In this document: positions 45,475 through 55,303 of the stretch, piece after piece
Position numbering within the stretch: the first letter of the stretch is position 1
How the letters are laid out: each line of letters starts with the position of its first letter
Origin: an uncultured Clostridium sp.
Lineage (GTDB): Bacteria; Bacillota; Clostridia; TANB77; CAG-508
Direction of reading: 5' to 3'
NCBI GenBank assembly: GCA_948467875.1
Contig: CAOKFZ010000006.1
Location: 1-64,000 of the forward strand
Length of the DNA stretch: 64,000 bases
Program-made: the position numbers and the translations under genes
The notes under the pieces: generated by a model
The model's database searches: none
Told to the model about the DNA's origin: nothing
Seen by the model: only the letters and a program-made list of their open reading frames with translations

Positions 45475-46649
45475 TGCTTTTTAAGTGGCTGTACATATAT
45501 TTTTTAGGAAGTGTGGACATTGTTGTTGAGGGCTTTTTTATTGAGAGATTTATCAACATCTGCAAAACAGAAAATATTATTTTGTGGAGTTCTAAAATTG
45601 AAAAAGGGACGATTTTGAGGGCGAGAATTAGCAAGTCAGATTTCAAGAAAATTCGTCATATTGCTAGAAAAACTTCTTGTAGAGTGGTTTTGGAGAATAA
45701 AAATGGACTTCCTTTTGTGGTAAGAAAATATAAAAAAAGAAAGATTTTTGCAGTTGCGCTTCTTGTGATTGCAATTTTTTGTTTTTTTGTGACAAGATTT
45801 ATTTGGAATATTGATATTTCAGGGAATGATAAGATTTCAAAAGAGGAAATTTTGTCTGATTTGGGAGGTTATGGTATTTCGATTGGGAAGTTTAAAATGA
45901 ATTTGGATTTGGAGAAAATCAAAAATGAAATTCGTTTGAAGCGTGATGATTTGGCTTGGATTGGGATTGATATTAAGGGTACCAATGTGATTGTGAGTGT
46001 GGTTGAGGCAATTGAAAAGCCAGAAATTGTGGATGAGAATACGCCGTCTAATATTTTGGCGGATAGAAGTGGAACGGTTTCAAGAATGGTTGTGAGAAAT
46101 GGAACGGCAAGGGTCAATGTTGGAGATGCGGTAAATGTAGGAGATTTGCTGGTGGAAGGCGTGATGGAAGGAAAATATACAGGGATAAGGGAAGTGGGAA
46201 GTGATGCCGATATTTATGTGGTAAGTCACTATGAAAAAGAAAAAAAAGAGGCGTTTATTCAGGAAAATAGCGAAAGAACGGGGAATGTGGAAAAAAATGT
46301 AGAAATTTATATTCATAATTTTAAAATATTTTTCAATAAAGGGGTTCCAAAATTTCAAAATTGTGATACAATAAGAACATATAAAAAAGTAAAACTATTT
46401 TCGAATTATTATATCCCTATAGAAATCGTAAATGTTACTAATTTTGAGACACAAAAAAACTTTAAATGTCTTACGGAACAAGAGCTTACAGAGAAATTAA
46501 CAAAAGAGTTACAAAAGGAATTAAATCAAGAATTAAACATTTCTGATTTGAGTAATGTACAGCAAAATGTTATTTCCGTAGCAGATACGGACGGAGTAAC
46601 AGTCAAAGTAATGTATGAAGTAGAAAAGAAAATAGGAACGAAAGATTGA
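45474..46649 (+). CDS. yqfD: Sporulation protein YqfD
   Basis: 391 residues from GTG 45474, which overlaps the yqfC stop. One membrane helix (about 84-104, VALLVIAIFCFFVTRFIW), a POTRA-like segment (ISGNDKISKEEILSDL) and a beta-rich domain with GTVSRMVVRNGTARVNVGDAV. Sporulation stage IV-type membrane protein. Confidence 0.9.
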   Translation: MLFKWLYIYFLGSVDIVVEGFFIERFINICKTENIILWSSKIEKGTILRARISKSDFKKIRHIARKTSCRVVLENKNGLPFVVRKYKKRKIFAVALLVIAIFCFFVTRFIWNIDISGNDKISKEEILSDLGGYGISIGKFKMNLDLEKIKNEIRLKRDDLAWIGIDIKGTNVIVSVVEAIEKPEIVDENTPSNILADRSGTVSRMVVRNGTARVNVGDAVNVGDLLVEGVMEGKYTGIREVGSDADIYVVSHYEKEKKEAFIQENSERTGNVEKNVEIYIHNFKIFFNKGVPKFQNCDTIRTYKKVKLFSNYYIPIEIVNVTNFETQKNFKCLTEQELTEKLTKELQKELNQELNISDLSNVQQNVISVADTDGVTVKVMYEVEKKIGTKD

Positions 46650-46667
46650 GGAAAGGAATTTGAAAAT

Positions 46668-47849
46668 ATGGAAGAAAGAAGTTTAAAAGTACTTGCAAAT
46701 GACACAACTTTTTTTAACAAAATCTCAAATACTTTAACAAAATTGTTAATCCCAACGAAAATTGGATTAAATGGCATGCTTATTACACTAAAGAGAAATG
46801 CGGTTTTGAAAACATACGAAAATTATAAATCAGTGGATAGAGAAGATACGAATAAAGAGGAGACTTTGCGCAATCGATATGAGGAAAGCTATACGTTGTA
46901 TTTAGAATCTATTGATAAATACATTATGGATTCAGTTTACAAAAAGGTAAAAAGTGGAGCAGCATCTTCATTTGAGCAAAATGCTTTGTCAAATTATTAC
47001 AATGTGGTGCATTTGAAGGATAAAGAATACAATGAGTATAAGGCGAGAAAACAAAAGTTCTTGTTAGATTTGGACTATGAAAGTGTTTTAAATGGCGGCA
47101 AGGAGAAATTGGTCAAAAGATACCGTAAATTGTACATTGAAAAAAGTGATGAATTGTATAAATCAATTTTGAAACATTATTCTGTCAAATTGGCAGATGG
47201 CATCAAGGAGAAAAATTTGAATCAGATTGAGTTATATAAGAGTATCTTTTTGACATTAGATGATTATGTGAAAACAATTTTGCCATTGAAATTAGAAGAC
47301 GATTTTAGGGATTTTGAAAAAATTAAAAAAGCCTATGATGAGCTTGATAGATTTGATATTGGTAAATTGGATGAAAAAGATTTCTTGGAAAAAAATGTTA
47401 TTTTGCTGGGTATGAGCAGAACTTTGTTTACGCATAGTTTGCCACTTGTGGCAGCAGAACAATGCTATCAAAAATTGCTAAAAGATACACGTAGCTTGAT
47501 TGTGACAACGAAACAAGAGACAAAACAGGAAGAAATTTATCAGACATTATTGAAGGTTATTCAAAATTATAATGAAAAATTGTTGTCTACTAAAGTGTAT
47601 TGGGAAAAGCCAGATGAAAGAGATGCTTACAAGAAATTCTGGGCAGAGTACAGTGAGGCAACTTCAGATGATGAAAGAGAGATTGCGGTTTTGAGGAAAG
47701 AATTGCATGATGTGCAAGAAGATACACCAAAGGCAAAACAAATACGTCAATTTTATAAAAATAAATTGGTGGAATTTGGGGTAATGAGACAATTAAAAAA
47801 TTCTTGTCAAACATTAGAAAATATGAAACTGACAAAAGTAGAAGTGTAG
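46668..47849 (+). CDS. Long helical protein of unknown function
   Basis: 393 residues, charged and almost wholly helical, with Lys/Glu/Tyr-rich coiled-coil segments and no membrane helix. I recognise no family. It occupies the position where phoH usually lies between yqfD and ybeY, but it has no Walker motif and is not PhoH. Ten bases before ybeY, so co-transcribed. Confidence 0.7.
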   Translation: MEERSLKVLANDTTFFNKISNTLTKLLIPTKIGLNGMLITLKRNAVLKTYENYKSVDREDTNKEETLRNRYEESYTLYLESIDKYIMDSVYKKVKSGAASSFEQNALSNYYNVVHLKDKEYNEYKARKQKFLLDLDYESVLNGGKEKLVKRYRKLYIEKSDELYKSILKHYSVKLADGIKEKNLNQIELYKSIFLTLDDYVKTILPLKLEDDFRDFEKIKKAYDELDRFDIGKLDEKDFLEKNVILLGMSRTLFTHSLPLVAAEQCYQKLLKDTRSLIVTTKQETKQEEIYQTLLKVIQNYNEKLLSTKVYWEKPDERDAYKKFWAEYSEATSDDEREIAVLRKELHDVQEDTPKAKQIRQFYKNKLVEFGVMRQLKNSCQTLENMKLTKVEV

Positions 47850-47858
47850 AGGTTAAAA

Positions 47859-48320
47859 ATGAGACAATATGCAGAAATAGAATATAGAGAATTAGAGCAG
47901 TTTGGCAATTATGATGAATTAGTAAATAACGTAATTGCCAAATGCTTTGAAGTAGAAAACTTAGAAAATACAAAATTGTATGTGAGTATTATTTTGACCA
48001 CGCCAAGTGTGATTCGTGAGCTGAATTGCGAATTTAGAGAGATAGACAAGGAGACAGATGTGCTGTCGTTTCCGATGTTTGAAAAAGAGGAAATTCAAGA
48101 AATTCAAGAAGAGGAAGCATTGGGAGATATTATTATTTCTGTAGAAAGAGTGAGAGAACAGGCGGAGGAATATGGACACAGTTTTGAGAGAGAATTATCG
48201 TATATGTTGGTGCATGGTTTTTATCATTTGATGGGCGAGGACCATATGGAAGAAGAAGAAAAAAAGCAGATGAGAGAAAAAGAAGAAAATGTTTTGCAAC
48301 AATTAAATATCACAAGATGA
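47859..48320 (+). CDS. ybeY: Endoribonuclease YbeY
   Basis: 153 residues. Zinc motif HGFYHLMGEDH (HxxxHxxGxDH) near 126-136 and the upstream EIDKETDVLSFPMFE. Needed for 16S rRNA 3' end processing and ribosome quality control. Part of the ybeY-dgkA-era-recO series. Confidence 0.95.
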   Translation: MRQYAEIEYRELEQFGNYDELVNNVIAKCFEVENLENTKLYVSIILTTPSVIRELNCEFREIDKETDVLSFPMFEKEEIQEIQEEEALGDIIISVERVREQAEEYGHSFERELSYMLVHGFYHLMGEDHMEEEEKKQMREKEENVLQQLNITR

Positions 48321-48327
48321 GGTAAAA

Positions 48328-48696
48328 ATGGAAAATAAATGGAAAAATAAAAACTTTAAAATGGCATTGAAAAATAGTATGGCAGGAATAGAACATACGC
48401 TCAAAACACAGAGAAATTTGAAAATTCAGATAGGGTTTGCAATTTTGGCGATTGTATGTGCATTTATTCTTGACTTAAATGCAATCGAATGGATGATTTT
48501 ATGGCTAGTCATAGGAAGTGTGTTGTTTGCAGAAATGATCAATACAGCCATAGAAATCATGCTTGATTTATATACACAAGAGTTTAACGAAACGGTCAAA
48601 ATTGCAAAAGACATTGCCAGTGGCGCAGTGCTAATTAGTTCGATTGTGTCTGTCATTGTTGGAGGAATTTTGTTTTTGCCAAAAATATTAAATTAA
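48328..48696 (+). CDS. dgkA: Diacylglycerol/undecaprenol kinase
   Basis: 122 residues with three membrane helices. Family marks: NSMAGIEHTLKTQRNLKIQ and ABC-type catalytic segment EMINTAIEIMLDL with KDIASGAVLISS. Phosphorylates undecaprenol or diacylglycerol for lipid-carrier recycling. Confidence 0.94.
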   Translation: MENKWKNKNFKMALKNSMAGIEHTLKTQRNLKIQIGFAILAIVCAFILDLNAIEWMILWLVIGSVLFAEMINTAIEIMLDLYTQEFNETVKIAKDIASGAVLISSIVSVIVGGILFLPKILN

Positions 48697-48714
48697 AAGT
48701 AAGAGGGAAATTTT

Positions 48715-49806
48715 ATGGATAAGCAAACGAAAATTTTAGTCATAGTTACGATTGTCATATTTATGGCATTGGGCGCAGTTTTAGGAATTAAAGTTTATAA
48801 CAAAAATAAAAGTGGAGAAGAGGTCAAGACTGAGATAAAAGAGGTAGAAGAGGTCGCCGAAGAAGAGCCTGCTCCTGAAAAGAAAAAGGAAGAAATCAAG
48901 ATTTTTCAGGGGAATGATAGACCAATTGCTTGTATGATTGATAACAATGTTAATGCGCAGCCACAATCTGCGTTAAATCAAGCTTACCTTGTTTATGAAA
49001 TTATTGTAGAAGGTGGAGAATCAAGGCTGATGGCGCTTTTTAAGGGTGTTGATGTATCTGGAAATGATGTGACAGTGGGACCGATTAGAAGTGCACGTCA
49101 TTATTTTATTGATTATGCTTTGGAAAATGATGCGATTTATGCGCATTTGGGACAAAGCCCACAAGCGGAAGAATACATAAAGAATTTCAATGTGTCAGAT
49201 ATTAATGGGCAAATTTATGATACAGGAAAAGCGAGAACAGGGACGTCTTTGTATTGGAGAGAAAAATCGAAAAAAGCTCCACACAATGCGTACACCAGCA
49301 TAAAAAGCATTTTAGAGATTTGCCAAAAGAAAAATTATAAAACGACTTCAAACAAAGAAAGTGTTTTGCATTATGTAGCTGAAGAAGTGAAATTTGCAGA
49401 TACAGCGATTTCTGCTTCCAAGATAAGCATTCCATATGGACCAAATCATACAGTTCAATATGTTTATGATGAAGCAAGTGCTAGATATAAAAGATATTCC
49501 AAAGGGAAAAAACAAGTGGACGAGCAGACTGGCGAAGATGTTACTATGAAAAATATTATTGTGACTTTTATCCGTAATACGACGTTGGACGATGGCGAAG
49601 GCAAAGGCCGTCAAGAGTTGAACAACTTCACAAATGCCAAAGGTTATTACATTACCAATGGCAAGGCAATCAAAATTACTTGCAAAAAGCAAAATGTAGG
49701 AAGTCAAACGAAATATGTGGATGAAGCAGGCAATGAAATCAACGTAAATGATGGAAATACTTGGATTAATATTTGCCCAATCGATAGCAATGTAACATTT
49801 GAATAG
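48715..49806 (+). CDS. DUF3048 (YerB-like) exported protein
   Basis: 363 residues. N-terminal membrane helix (about 6-25), acidic linker, then the DUF3048 pattern: RPIACMIDNNVNAQPQSAL, YEIIVEGGESRLMALF, GPIRSARHYFIDYA and the late WINICPIDSNVTFE. Function poorly known; exported or membrane-anchored. Confidence 0.88.
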   Translation: MDKQTKILVIVTIVIFMALGAVLGIKVYNKNKSGEEVKTEIKEVEEVAEEEPAPEKKKEEIKIFQGNDRPIACMIDNNVNAQPQSALNQAYLVYEIIVEGGESRLMALFKGVDVSGNDVTVGPIRSARHYFIDYALENDAIYAHLGQSPQAEEYIKNFNVSDINGQIYDTGKARTGTSLYWREKSKKAPHNAYTSIKSILEICQKKNYKTTSNKESVLHYVAEEVKFADTAISASKISIPYGPNHTVQYVYDEASARYKRYSKGKKQVDEQTGEDVTMKNIIVTFIRNTTLDDGEGKGRQELNNFTNAKGYYITNGKAIKITCKKQNVGSQTKYVDEAGNEINVNDGNTWINICPIDSNVTFE

Positions 49807-49814
49807 GAGAAATT

Positions 49815-50723
49815 ATGAACAACAATTTTAAATCAGGGTTTGTGTCGTTTGTGGGAAGGACGAATGTTGGCAAGTCGACTTTGCTCAATTGTCTCATGCA
49901 GGAGAAAATTGCGATTACAGCCAACAAGCCACAAACTACAAGAACGGCAATCAAAGCCATTTTGAATAGTGATGATTATCAAATTATCATTACGGATACG
50001 CCAGGCATCCATAAGCCCAAAACCAAACTTAGTAGAACCATGGTAGACACGGCGTTTTCGGTAGCACAAGATGTCGATTTGGTGGTGTTTTTAATCGAAG
50101 CAACGTCTCAGAAAATTGGACTAGGAGATAACAGAATTCTAGAAAAATTGAAGCAAAGTCATAAAAAATGTATTTTGGCAATCAATAAAAAGGATTTGGT
50201 GCAAAAAGAAACTCTGTTAAATCTCATGAAAATATATAGTGAAGAATATGATTTTGAGGCGGTTGTTCCGATTTCAGCGACCACAGGAAAAGGCACAGAT
50301 GAATTACTAGAAGAAATTGTGAAACATTTGCCGAATGGACCAAAGTATTACAGCGAAGAAGAATACACAGATCAAACGACGCGCCAAATGATTGAAGAAA
50401 TCATTCGTGAAAAGGCGCTGCGTTTTTTGAAGGACGAAGTGCCACATGGCGTTTATGTAGAAGTCGAAAAATTTAAAACAGGTAAAACCATGAAAAACGA
50501 GAAAATTTTTAATATCGATAGCGTAATTTATTGCAATCGAGAGTCACACAAAGGAATTATTATCGGAAAAGGTGGGGCGATGCTGAAGCGAATTTCAACA
50601 TCTAGTCGATATGATATAGAAAAAATGCTTGGCGAAAAAGTCAATCTAAAAGTTTGGGTAAAAGTTCGTGAAGATTGGCAAGAAAAAGATAATTTTGTTA
50701 AGAAATTCAAATTAGAAAAATAA
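49815..50723 (+). CDS. era: GTPase Era
   Basis: 302 residues. GRTNVGKSTLLN (G1), TDTPGIHKP (G3), INKKD (G4), and a C-terminal KH domain (GIIIGKGGAMLKRI). Acts in 16S rRNA maturation and 30S assembly. Confidence 0.97.
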   Translation: MNNNFKSGFVSFVGRTNVGKSTLLNCLMQEKIAITANKPQTTRTAIKAILNSDDYQIIITDTPGIHKPKTKLSRTMVDTAFSVAQDVDLVVFLIEATSQKIGLGDNRILEKLKQSHKKCILAINKKDLVQKETLLNLMKIYSEEYDFEAVVPISATTGKGTDELLEEIVKHLPNGPKYYSEEEYTDQTTRQMIEEIIREKALRFLKDEVPHGVYVEVEKFKTGKTMKNEKIFNIDSVIYCNRESHKGIIIGKGGAMLKRISTSSRYDIEKMLGEKVNLKVWVKVREDWQEKDNFVKKFKLEK

Positions 50724-50735
50724 ATTGGGGATGTT

Positions 50736-51464
50736 ATGAAGCAAGTCAAAGTAAATGGAGTTATTTTAGTGGAAAATAATATGGGCGATTTTGATAAAAT
50801 GCTGACCATGTTAACTCCAAATTTGGGAAAGATTGGGTGTAGTGCAAGAGGTGCAAGAAGACCGAAAAGTCTTCTTTTGGCTGGTACCCAATTTTTGTGT
50901 TTTGGGGAATATTTACTGTATAAAAGTGGAGATAATTATTCGATAAATTCTTGTGAAACCATTGAAATGTTCTACAATATTAGAACTGATTTGGATAAAT
51001 TGATGTATGCAACTTACATCACGAAAATCATAAATGATGTTACAACCGAAAATCAAAATTCATTTCACACACTGAAACTATTTTTGAATACTCTGTTTGC
51101 GATTTCTGAGACGAATAAGGATTTGGATTTTATTACTACTGTTTTTAAATTGAGGTTGTTGAAAATTTTGGGATTTTCGCCCAATATTAAAGAATGTGTG
51201 AGTTGCAAATCCAAAGAAAATATGAGCCATTTTAGTTTTAGGGATAATGGTTTTAAATGTGATAGTTGTAGCAGGCAGGACACAGGCGCAATTGCAATAG
51301 CAGGACCTACCCAAAATGCGATTCAATATATTATGCTTGCTGATCCGAAAAAGATTTTTTCGTTTCAATTATCGGAAAAATATGCCAAAGAATTAGAGTT
51401 GGTTGCCAATATTTATTTGAATGAAAAATTAGAAAAAGAATATAAGTTAGAGAAATTATTTTAG
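50736..51464 (+). CDS. recO: DNA repair protein RecO
   Basis: 242 residues. OB-fold N-terminus (VNGVILVENNMGDFDKML), helical middle and zinc-type Cys cluster (CVSCKSKENM...CDSCSRQ). Loads RecA with RecR. Conserved after era. Confidence 0.93.
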   Translation: MKQVKVNGVILVENNMGDFDKMLTMLTPNLGKIGCSARGARRPKSLLLAGTQFLCFGEYLLYKSGDNYSINSCETIEMFYNIRTDLDKLMYATYITKIINDVTTENQNSFHTLKLFLNTLFAISETNKDLDFITTVFKLRLLKILGFSPNIKECVSCKSKENMSHFSFRDNGFKCDSCSRQDTGAIAIAGPTQNAIQYIMLADPKKIFSFQLSEKYAKELELVANIYLNEKLEKEYKLEKLF

Positions 51465-51469
51465 AAAAA

Positions 51470-51498
51470 TTGACAAATTTACCAATAATCGATATAAT
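51470..51498 (+). promoter_or_regulatory. Sigma-A type promoter
   Basis: TTGACA (51470-51475), 17-base spacer, TATAAT (51493-51498), before the phosphatase gene. Confidence 0.8.
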
Positions 51499-51518
51499 AA
51501 TAAAAGAAAGGAAAAAAG

Positions 51519-52256
51519 ATGGTAGATTTACATTGTCACATTTTGCCAAACGTAGATGATGGCTCTTTTTGCATGGAGGAGACGATAGAAATTTTGAAAC
51601 AGGCTGCTAATGCTGGATTTGACACGATTTGTTTCACGCCACATTATGCCGAGCCACAATATATACGAAACAAAAAGCAAAATCAAGAGGTTTTAGCACA
51701 GGTAAAAGAAAAATTGGCACAAGAAAAAATGGAGATGAATTTGTTTTTGGGAAACGAAGTTTTTTTGCAGGATAAAATGCCAGAATTGTTGGAAAATGGA
51801 ATGATTTCGAGTTTGGCAGATACGCAGTATTTTTTGATGGAATTGCCAATGTATCAGGAATTGCCAGAAGAAATTGTGCAAAAAATGATTGTATCTTTGC
51901 AAGAAAAGGGCTTGAAAGTAATTGTGGCACACCCAGAAAGGTATCTTTACATACAAAGAAATCCGAGTAAATTGGCTGAATATTTCGGAGAAAACGTTAT
52001 TTTTCAGGGAAATTATGCAAGCATGATTGGCGGTTATGGAAAAGAGGCGCAAAAAACAATCAAAAAATTGTTGAAAGAGAAGAAAATTCACTATTTTGCG
52101 ACAGATACACATCATGCTAGTAACGGTATTTATGAAAATATGCAACTGATTTTGAAAAAAATGTCGAAAAATGTAGATGAAAAATATTTGGAAATTCTGA
52201 CACAAACAAATCCTAGTGCAATTATTGAAAATAAAGAAATAGAGGAGAATTTATGA
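51519..52256 (+). CDS. CpsB/CapC-type tyrosine-protein phosphatase (PHP fold)
   Basis: 245 residues. Metal-binding pattern of the PHP family: DLHCHILPNVDDG, CFTPHYAEP, GNEVF, VIVAHPERY and FATDTHH. Such enzymes dephosphorylate tyrosine kinases that control capsule synthesis. No kinase gene is next to it here. It overlaps the next gene's start. Confidence 0.93.
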   Translation: MVDLHCHILPNVDDGSFCMEETIEILKQAANAGFDTICFTPHYAEPQYIRNKKQNQEVLAQVKEKLAQEKMEMNLFLGNEVFLQDKMPELLENGMISSLADTQYFLMELPMYQELPEEIVQKMIVSLQEKGLKVIVAHPERYLYIQRNPSKLAEYFGENVIFQGNYASMIGGYGKEAQKTIKKLLKEKKIHYFATDTHHASNGIYENMQLILKKMSKNVDEKYLEILTQTNPSAIIENKEIEENL

Positions 52257-52783
52257 AAATTTTGATGGGAACAAAAAATCCTGGAAAAATAAAAGGAGCA
52301 AAAATTGCTTTTGAGAAATATTTTGAAAACGTTGAAATTCAAGGAATTTCGGTGGATTCTGAAGTAGGGGACGAGCCACTAAATGAAGAAATTATGCAAG
52401 GGTGCAAAAATGGAGTGAAAAATGTGAGAAAATATGCAGAAGAAAATCACTTGGATGCTGATTTTTTTGTGGCGAGTGAAGCGGGGCTAATCAAGCATTC
52501 AAATACATGGATGGATTTTAATTTTGCGGTTGTGGAAAATAGCGCTGGCGAGCAAAGTATTGGTTCCAGTGCGGGGTTTGCGATACCAGAAAAGTATGTA
52601 GAGGAAGTGATTGAAAAAGAGCTAAGAGTGATTATGGATCGAATTTTTGATGGTAAAAATTTGAATAAAGAGGACGGCGGAATTGGCAAATTGACGCATG
52701 GCGAAATAACGCGAATTGATTTGACATATCAGGCGTTTACCATGGCTTTGATAAAATTTATTAATGGCGAAATTTGGAAATAA
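52253..52783 (+). CDS. DUF84 inosine/xanthosine triphosphatase
   Basis: 176 residues: MGTKNPGKIKGAKIAFEKYF at the start, VASEAGLIK and GGIGKLTHGEITR. A house-cleaning NTPase of the YjjX group that removes non-canonical nucleotides. Overlaps the phosphatase stop by four bases. Confidence 0.9.
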   Translation: MKILMGTKNPGKIKGAKIAFEKYFENVEIQGISVDSEVGDEPLNEEIMQGCKNGVKNVRKYAEENHLDADFFVASEAGLIKHSNTWMDFNFAVVENSAGEQSIGSSAGFAIPEKYVEEVIEKELRVIMDRIFDGKNLNKEDGGIGKLTHGEITRIDLTYQAFTMALIKFINGEIWK

Positions 52784-52913
52784 AAGTGGCTATAAAAAAC
52801 TCACTCGCTTTTTTTGGGAGGATCGAATTTTTTTTAGCCTCTTTTTGAATTTTTGAATAAAATTGTTGAAAATCCACATACTATTATTAAAATTTTAGAA
52901 AGGATTGAGAAAA

Positions 52914-53099
52914 ATGGGAACTTTGAATCAAGCAGAATTGCAGAATTTAAGACATTTGATTGGAGCGCAAGAAACGAATTATGAAAAATTGACAAATTAT
53001 GCGGACAATAGCGTTGATCCACAAATCAAACAAGTTTTAAATAAGGCAGCTCAGGATACTTTGAACACAAAACAGAAATTATTATCTTTTTTTAATTAG
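52914..53099 (+). CDS. Small spore-coat-type protein (CotF partner)
   Basis: 61 residues from ATG 52914 (AGGATTGAG upstream). Two helices: LNQAELQNLRHLIGAQETN and QVLNKAAQDTLNTKQKLLSFF. Resembles the short proteins paired with CotF-like proteins in clostridia. 9 bases before the CotF-like gene. Confidence 0.75.
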   Translation: MGTLNQAELQNLRHLIGAQETNYEKLTNYADNSVDPQIKQVLNKAAQDTLNTKQKLLSFFN

Positions 53100-53108
53100 G
53101 AGGAATTT

Positions 53109-53354
53109 ATGGAAGAAAAATATATGGTGAACGATGTTTTGGAATGCACAAAATCTGGTTTGAAAGATTATCAAAATGCGATTATTGAAACAGCCAATAT
53201 GGAGTTAAGACAGACATTTCAAAATTTGCGTAATGCTAGCGAAAGTTTTCAATATGAATTATTTAAATTAGCCGAGTCAAAAGGGTATTATGTTCCAGCG
53301 GAAAATGCAAAGCCAGAAGAAATTCAAAAAGTCAAAACAGAATTGTCGAATTAA
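53109..53354 (+). CDS. Spore coat protein CotF-like
   Basis: 81 residues. Coat-F pattern: LECTKSGLKDYQNAIIETAN, LRQTFQNLRNASESFQYEL and AESKGYYVPA. A spore coat component; supports sporulation. AGGAGG upstream. Confidence 0.88.
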   Translation: MEEKYMVNDVLECTKSGLKDYQNAIIETANMELRQTFQNLRNASESFQYELFKLAESKGYYVPAENAKPEEIQKVKTELSN

Positions 53355-53406
53355 AAATATTTTGATTAAAAAGGTTCTGTAAAAAATTTAATTGATTAGC
53401 GTGAAA

Positions 53407-53434
53407 AATTGGGGGCATTGCCTCCAATTTTGCG
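53407..53434. terminator. Bidirectional terminator
   Basis: AATTGGGGGC / GCCTCCAATT stem with 3-base loop between convergent cotF and MATE genes; T-rich on the plus side and T-run on the minus side. Confidence 0.75.
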
Positions 53435-53446
53435 CGTTTTTTGAGA

Positions 53447-54778
53447 TTACATATACTGATACTTTTTTCGATTGCTGATTAAGAAGGCACTGCTAACGAA
53501 TAATGCCAATATTTCTGCAAAAACAACTGCAAGCCAAATGCCATTTAGCCCCCACAAAAGTGGCAATACAAAAATCATGACAACTTGGAACAACAAGGTT
53601 CTTAAAAATGAAATGATAGCTGAAACGGCTCCATTGTTTAATGCTGTGAAAAAAGACGAGCTAAAAATATTAAAGCCACTTATAAAGTAAGAAAGTGCAA
53701 ATAGTCGAATGGCATTTGTTGTCATGGCAAGCAAGTTTGCATCATAATTAACAAATATGCGAGCAAGTAATTTTGACAATAATTCTGCTAAAATAGTCAT
53801 CACAAAAGAGGTAAAGGCAATCAATTTTAGGCTTTTTTGTAGCAAATTTTTCAATTCTTCCGAATTCCCAGAACCATAATGGTAGCCAATAATTGGCGCG
53901 GTTCCGATGGAATAGCCCAAATATGTTCCTGAAAAAATAAAACCAACATACATAATAATTCCATAAGCCACGACGCCGTCTGAGCCAACGTATTTCATCA
54001 GTTGCATGTTGTACAACATATTGACTAAAGACATAGACAAATTAGTCAACATTTCGGACGAGCCATTGATGCAAGATTGCAAAATAACTTTTCCGTTAAA
54101 TTTGGTTTTGACCAAATGGAGAGAACTATCATTTGAGCGCAAAAAATAAACCAGTGGAAAAATACCGCTAATTAATTGGCTAATGCCTGTTGCAAGTGCT
54201 GCTCCCCAAACGCCAAATTTCAAAACATACATAAATAAAAAATCTAGTAGCATGTTTAGTACTCCAGTGATGATTGAAATGAGTAAACCTAAATTTGGTC
54301 TTTCAGCAACAATTAAAAAACTTTGGAAAGCATTTTGTAACATAAAAGGGACCAAAAACACGAGCAAAGTTCTTCCATAAGTGATGCAATCTCCAAGCAT
54401 TGCTTCATCTGCACCAAGCAGTTTAGCAAGTGGTTCTACTAAAAAAATACCAATTACAGTTAACACAAATCCTAAAAAAATTAATACATAAATCAATAAT
54501 GAAAAAGATTCATTTGCTTGTTTTTGCTTGCCTTCTCCAATTGTTTTAGAAACAAACGCGCTACCACCAGTTCCAATCATAAAGCCAAAACTTCCTAAAA
54601 TCATAAGAGCTGGCATAATTAAGTTAACAGCAGCAAAAGCATTGCTTCCTACAAAATTCGACACAAAAATTCCATCTACGACACCATAAATCGACGTAAA
54701 AATCATCATAATAATGGTAGGAATCGTAAAGCGAATTAATTTTTGGTAGGTAAAATGTTCCGATAATTCAATTTTCAT
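53447..54778 (-). CDS. MATE family efflux transporter
   Basis: 443 residues with twelve membrane helices. MATE marks: IPTIIMMIFTSIYGVVDGIFVSNFVG near the N-terminus and GTGGSAFVSKTIGEGK. Exports drugs or metabolites against Na+ or H+. Monocistronic with GGAGG before ATG 54778. Confidence 0.93.
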   Translation of the reverse strand: MKIELSEHFTYQKLIRFTIPTIIMMIFTSIYGVVDGIFVSNFVGSNAFAAVNLIMPALMILGSFGFMIGTGGSAFVSKTIGEGKQKQANESFSLLIYVLIFLGFVLTVIGIFLVEPLAKLLGADEAMLGDCITYGRTLLVFLVPFMLQNAFQSFLIVAERPNLGLLISIITGVLNMLLDFLFMYVLKFGVWGAALATGISQLISGIFPLVYFLRSNDSSLHLVKTKFNGKVILQSCINGSSEMLTNLSMSLVNMLYNMQLMKYVGSDGVVAYGIIMYVGFIFSGTYLGYSIGTAPIIGYHYGSGNSEELKNLLQKSLKLIAFTSFVMTILAELLSKLLARIFVNYDANLLAMTTNAIRLFALSYFISGFNIFSSSFFTALNNGAVSAIISFLRTLLFQVVMIFVLPLLWGLNGIWLAVVFAEILALFVSSAFLISNRKKYQYM

Positions 54779-54948
54779 TTTTTCCTCCTATTATTTTATA
54801 GAAATCCCATTATAGTACGAAATAAGAGTATTGTCAAGAATTTTTTTAAAAAAGTTTTTTCAGATATTTCCGAATTTCTATTTAAAAATTTTGCAAAATT
54901 TTTAAATCTATGATAAAATTATTTTATAAAATAAAGGAGGATAGTTTT

Positions 54949-55167
54949 ATGAAGAAAATTTTGCTAATTGGAGCAGTGTTGATACTCATTTTTGCTTGTA
55001 ATGTGATTTATGCAAAACAGACAAATGCTTCACAAGATTTTTGCCAAGTAGAAAATTGCATACAAGCATATCCGCATCATCATGATTATCGTGTTCAATG
55101 CAATAATGATGTGAAAAGAGAACAGGTAAATTGTCATCATCATGCTAGGGGAACGAGACATCATTAA
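54949..55167 (+). CDS. Small secreted His-rich protein
   Basis: 72 residues from ATG 54949 (AAAGGAGG upstream). Signal peptide (about 1-22, LLIGAVLILIFACNVIYA), then a short mature part with two Cys near VENCIQAY and His clusters (HHHDYR, CHHHARGTRHH). May bind metal ions. No family recognised. Confidence 0.75.
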   Translation: MKKILLIGAVLILIFACNVIYAKQTNASQDFCQVENCIQAYPHHHDYRVQCNNDVKREQVNCHHHARGTRHH

Positions 55168-55219
55168 AAAGAATTAAATAAGGTTGAATGAGGGGGGCTA
55201 AAATAACGGTAGCAGTCCC

Positions 55220-55248
55220 TTGACTTTTTATGTAAATTATGATATAAT
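55220..55248 (+). promoter_or_regulatory. Cassette promoter C
   Basis: TTGACT (55220-55225), 17-base spacer containing ATGTAAATTATGA, TATAAT (55243-55248). A hairpin (AGGG...CTA / TAG...CCCT, 55191-55220) lies directly before it, and a TGCTCG/CGAGCA hairpin follows in the leader. Confidence 0.8.
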
Positions 55249-55303
55249 ACACAGGTCAAATGCTCGTATATTCGAGCAAATTATATAGAAAAGGAGAGAA
55301 AAC

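Noticed and set aside
46668..47849. PhoH between yqfD and ybeY
   Set aside because: The position fits, but the protein is a long coiled-coil-like sequence with no Walker A motif.
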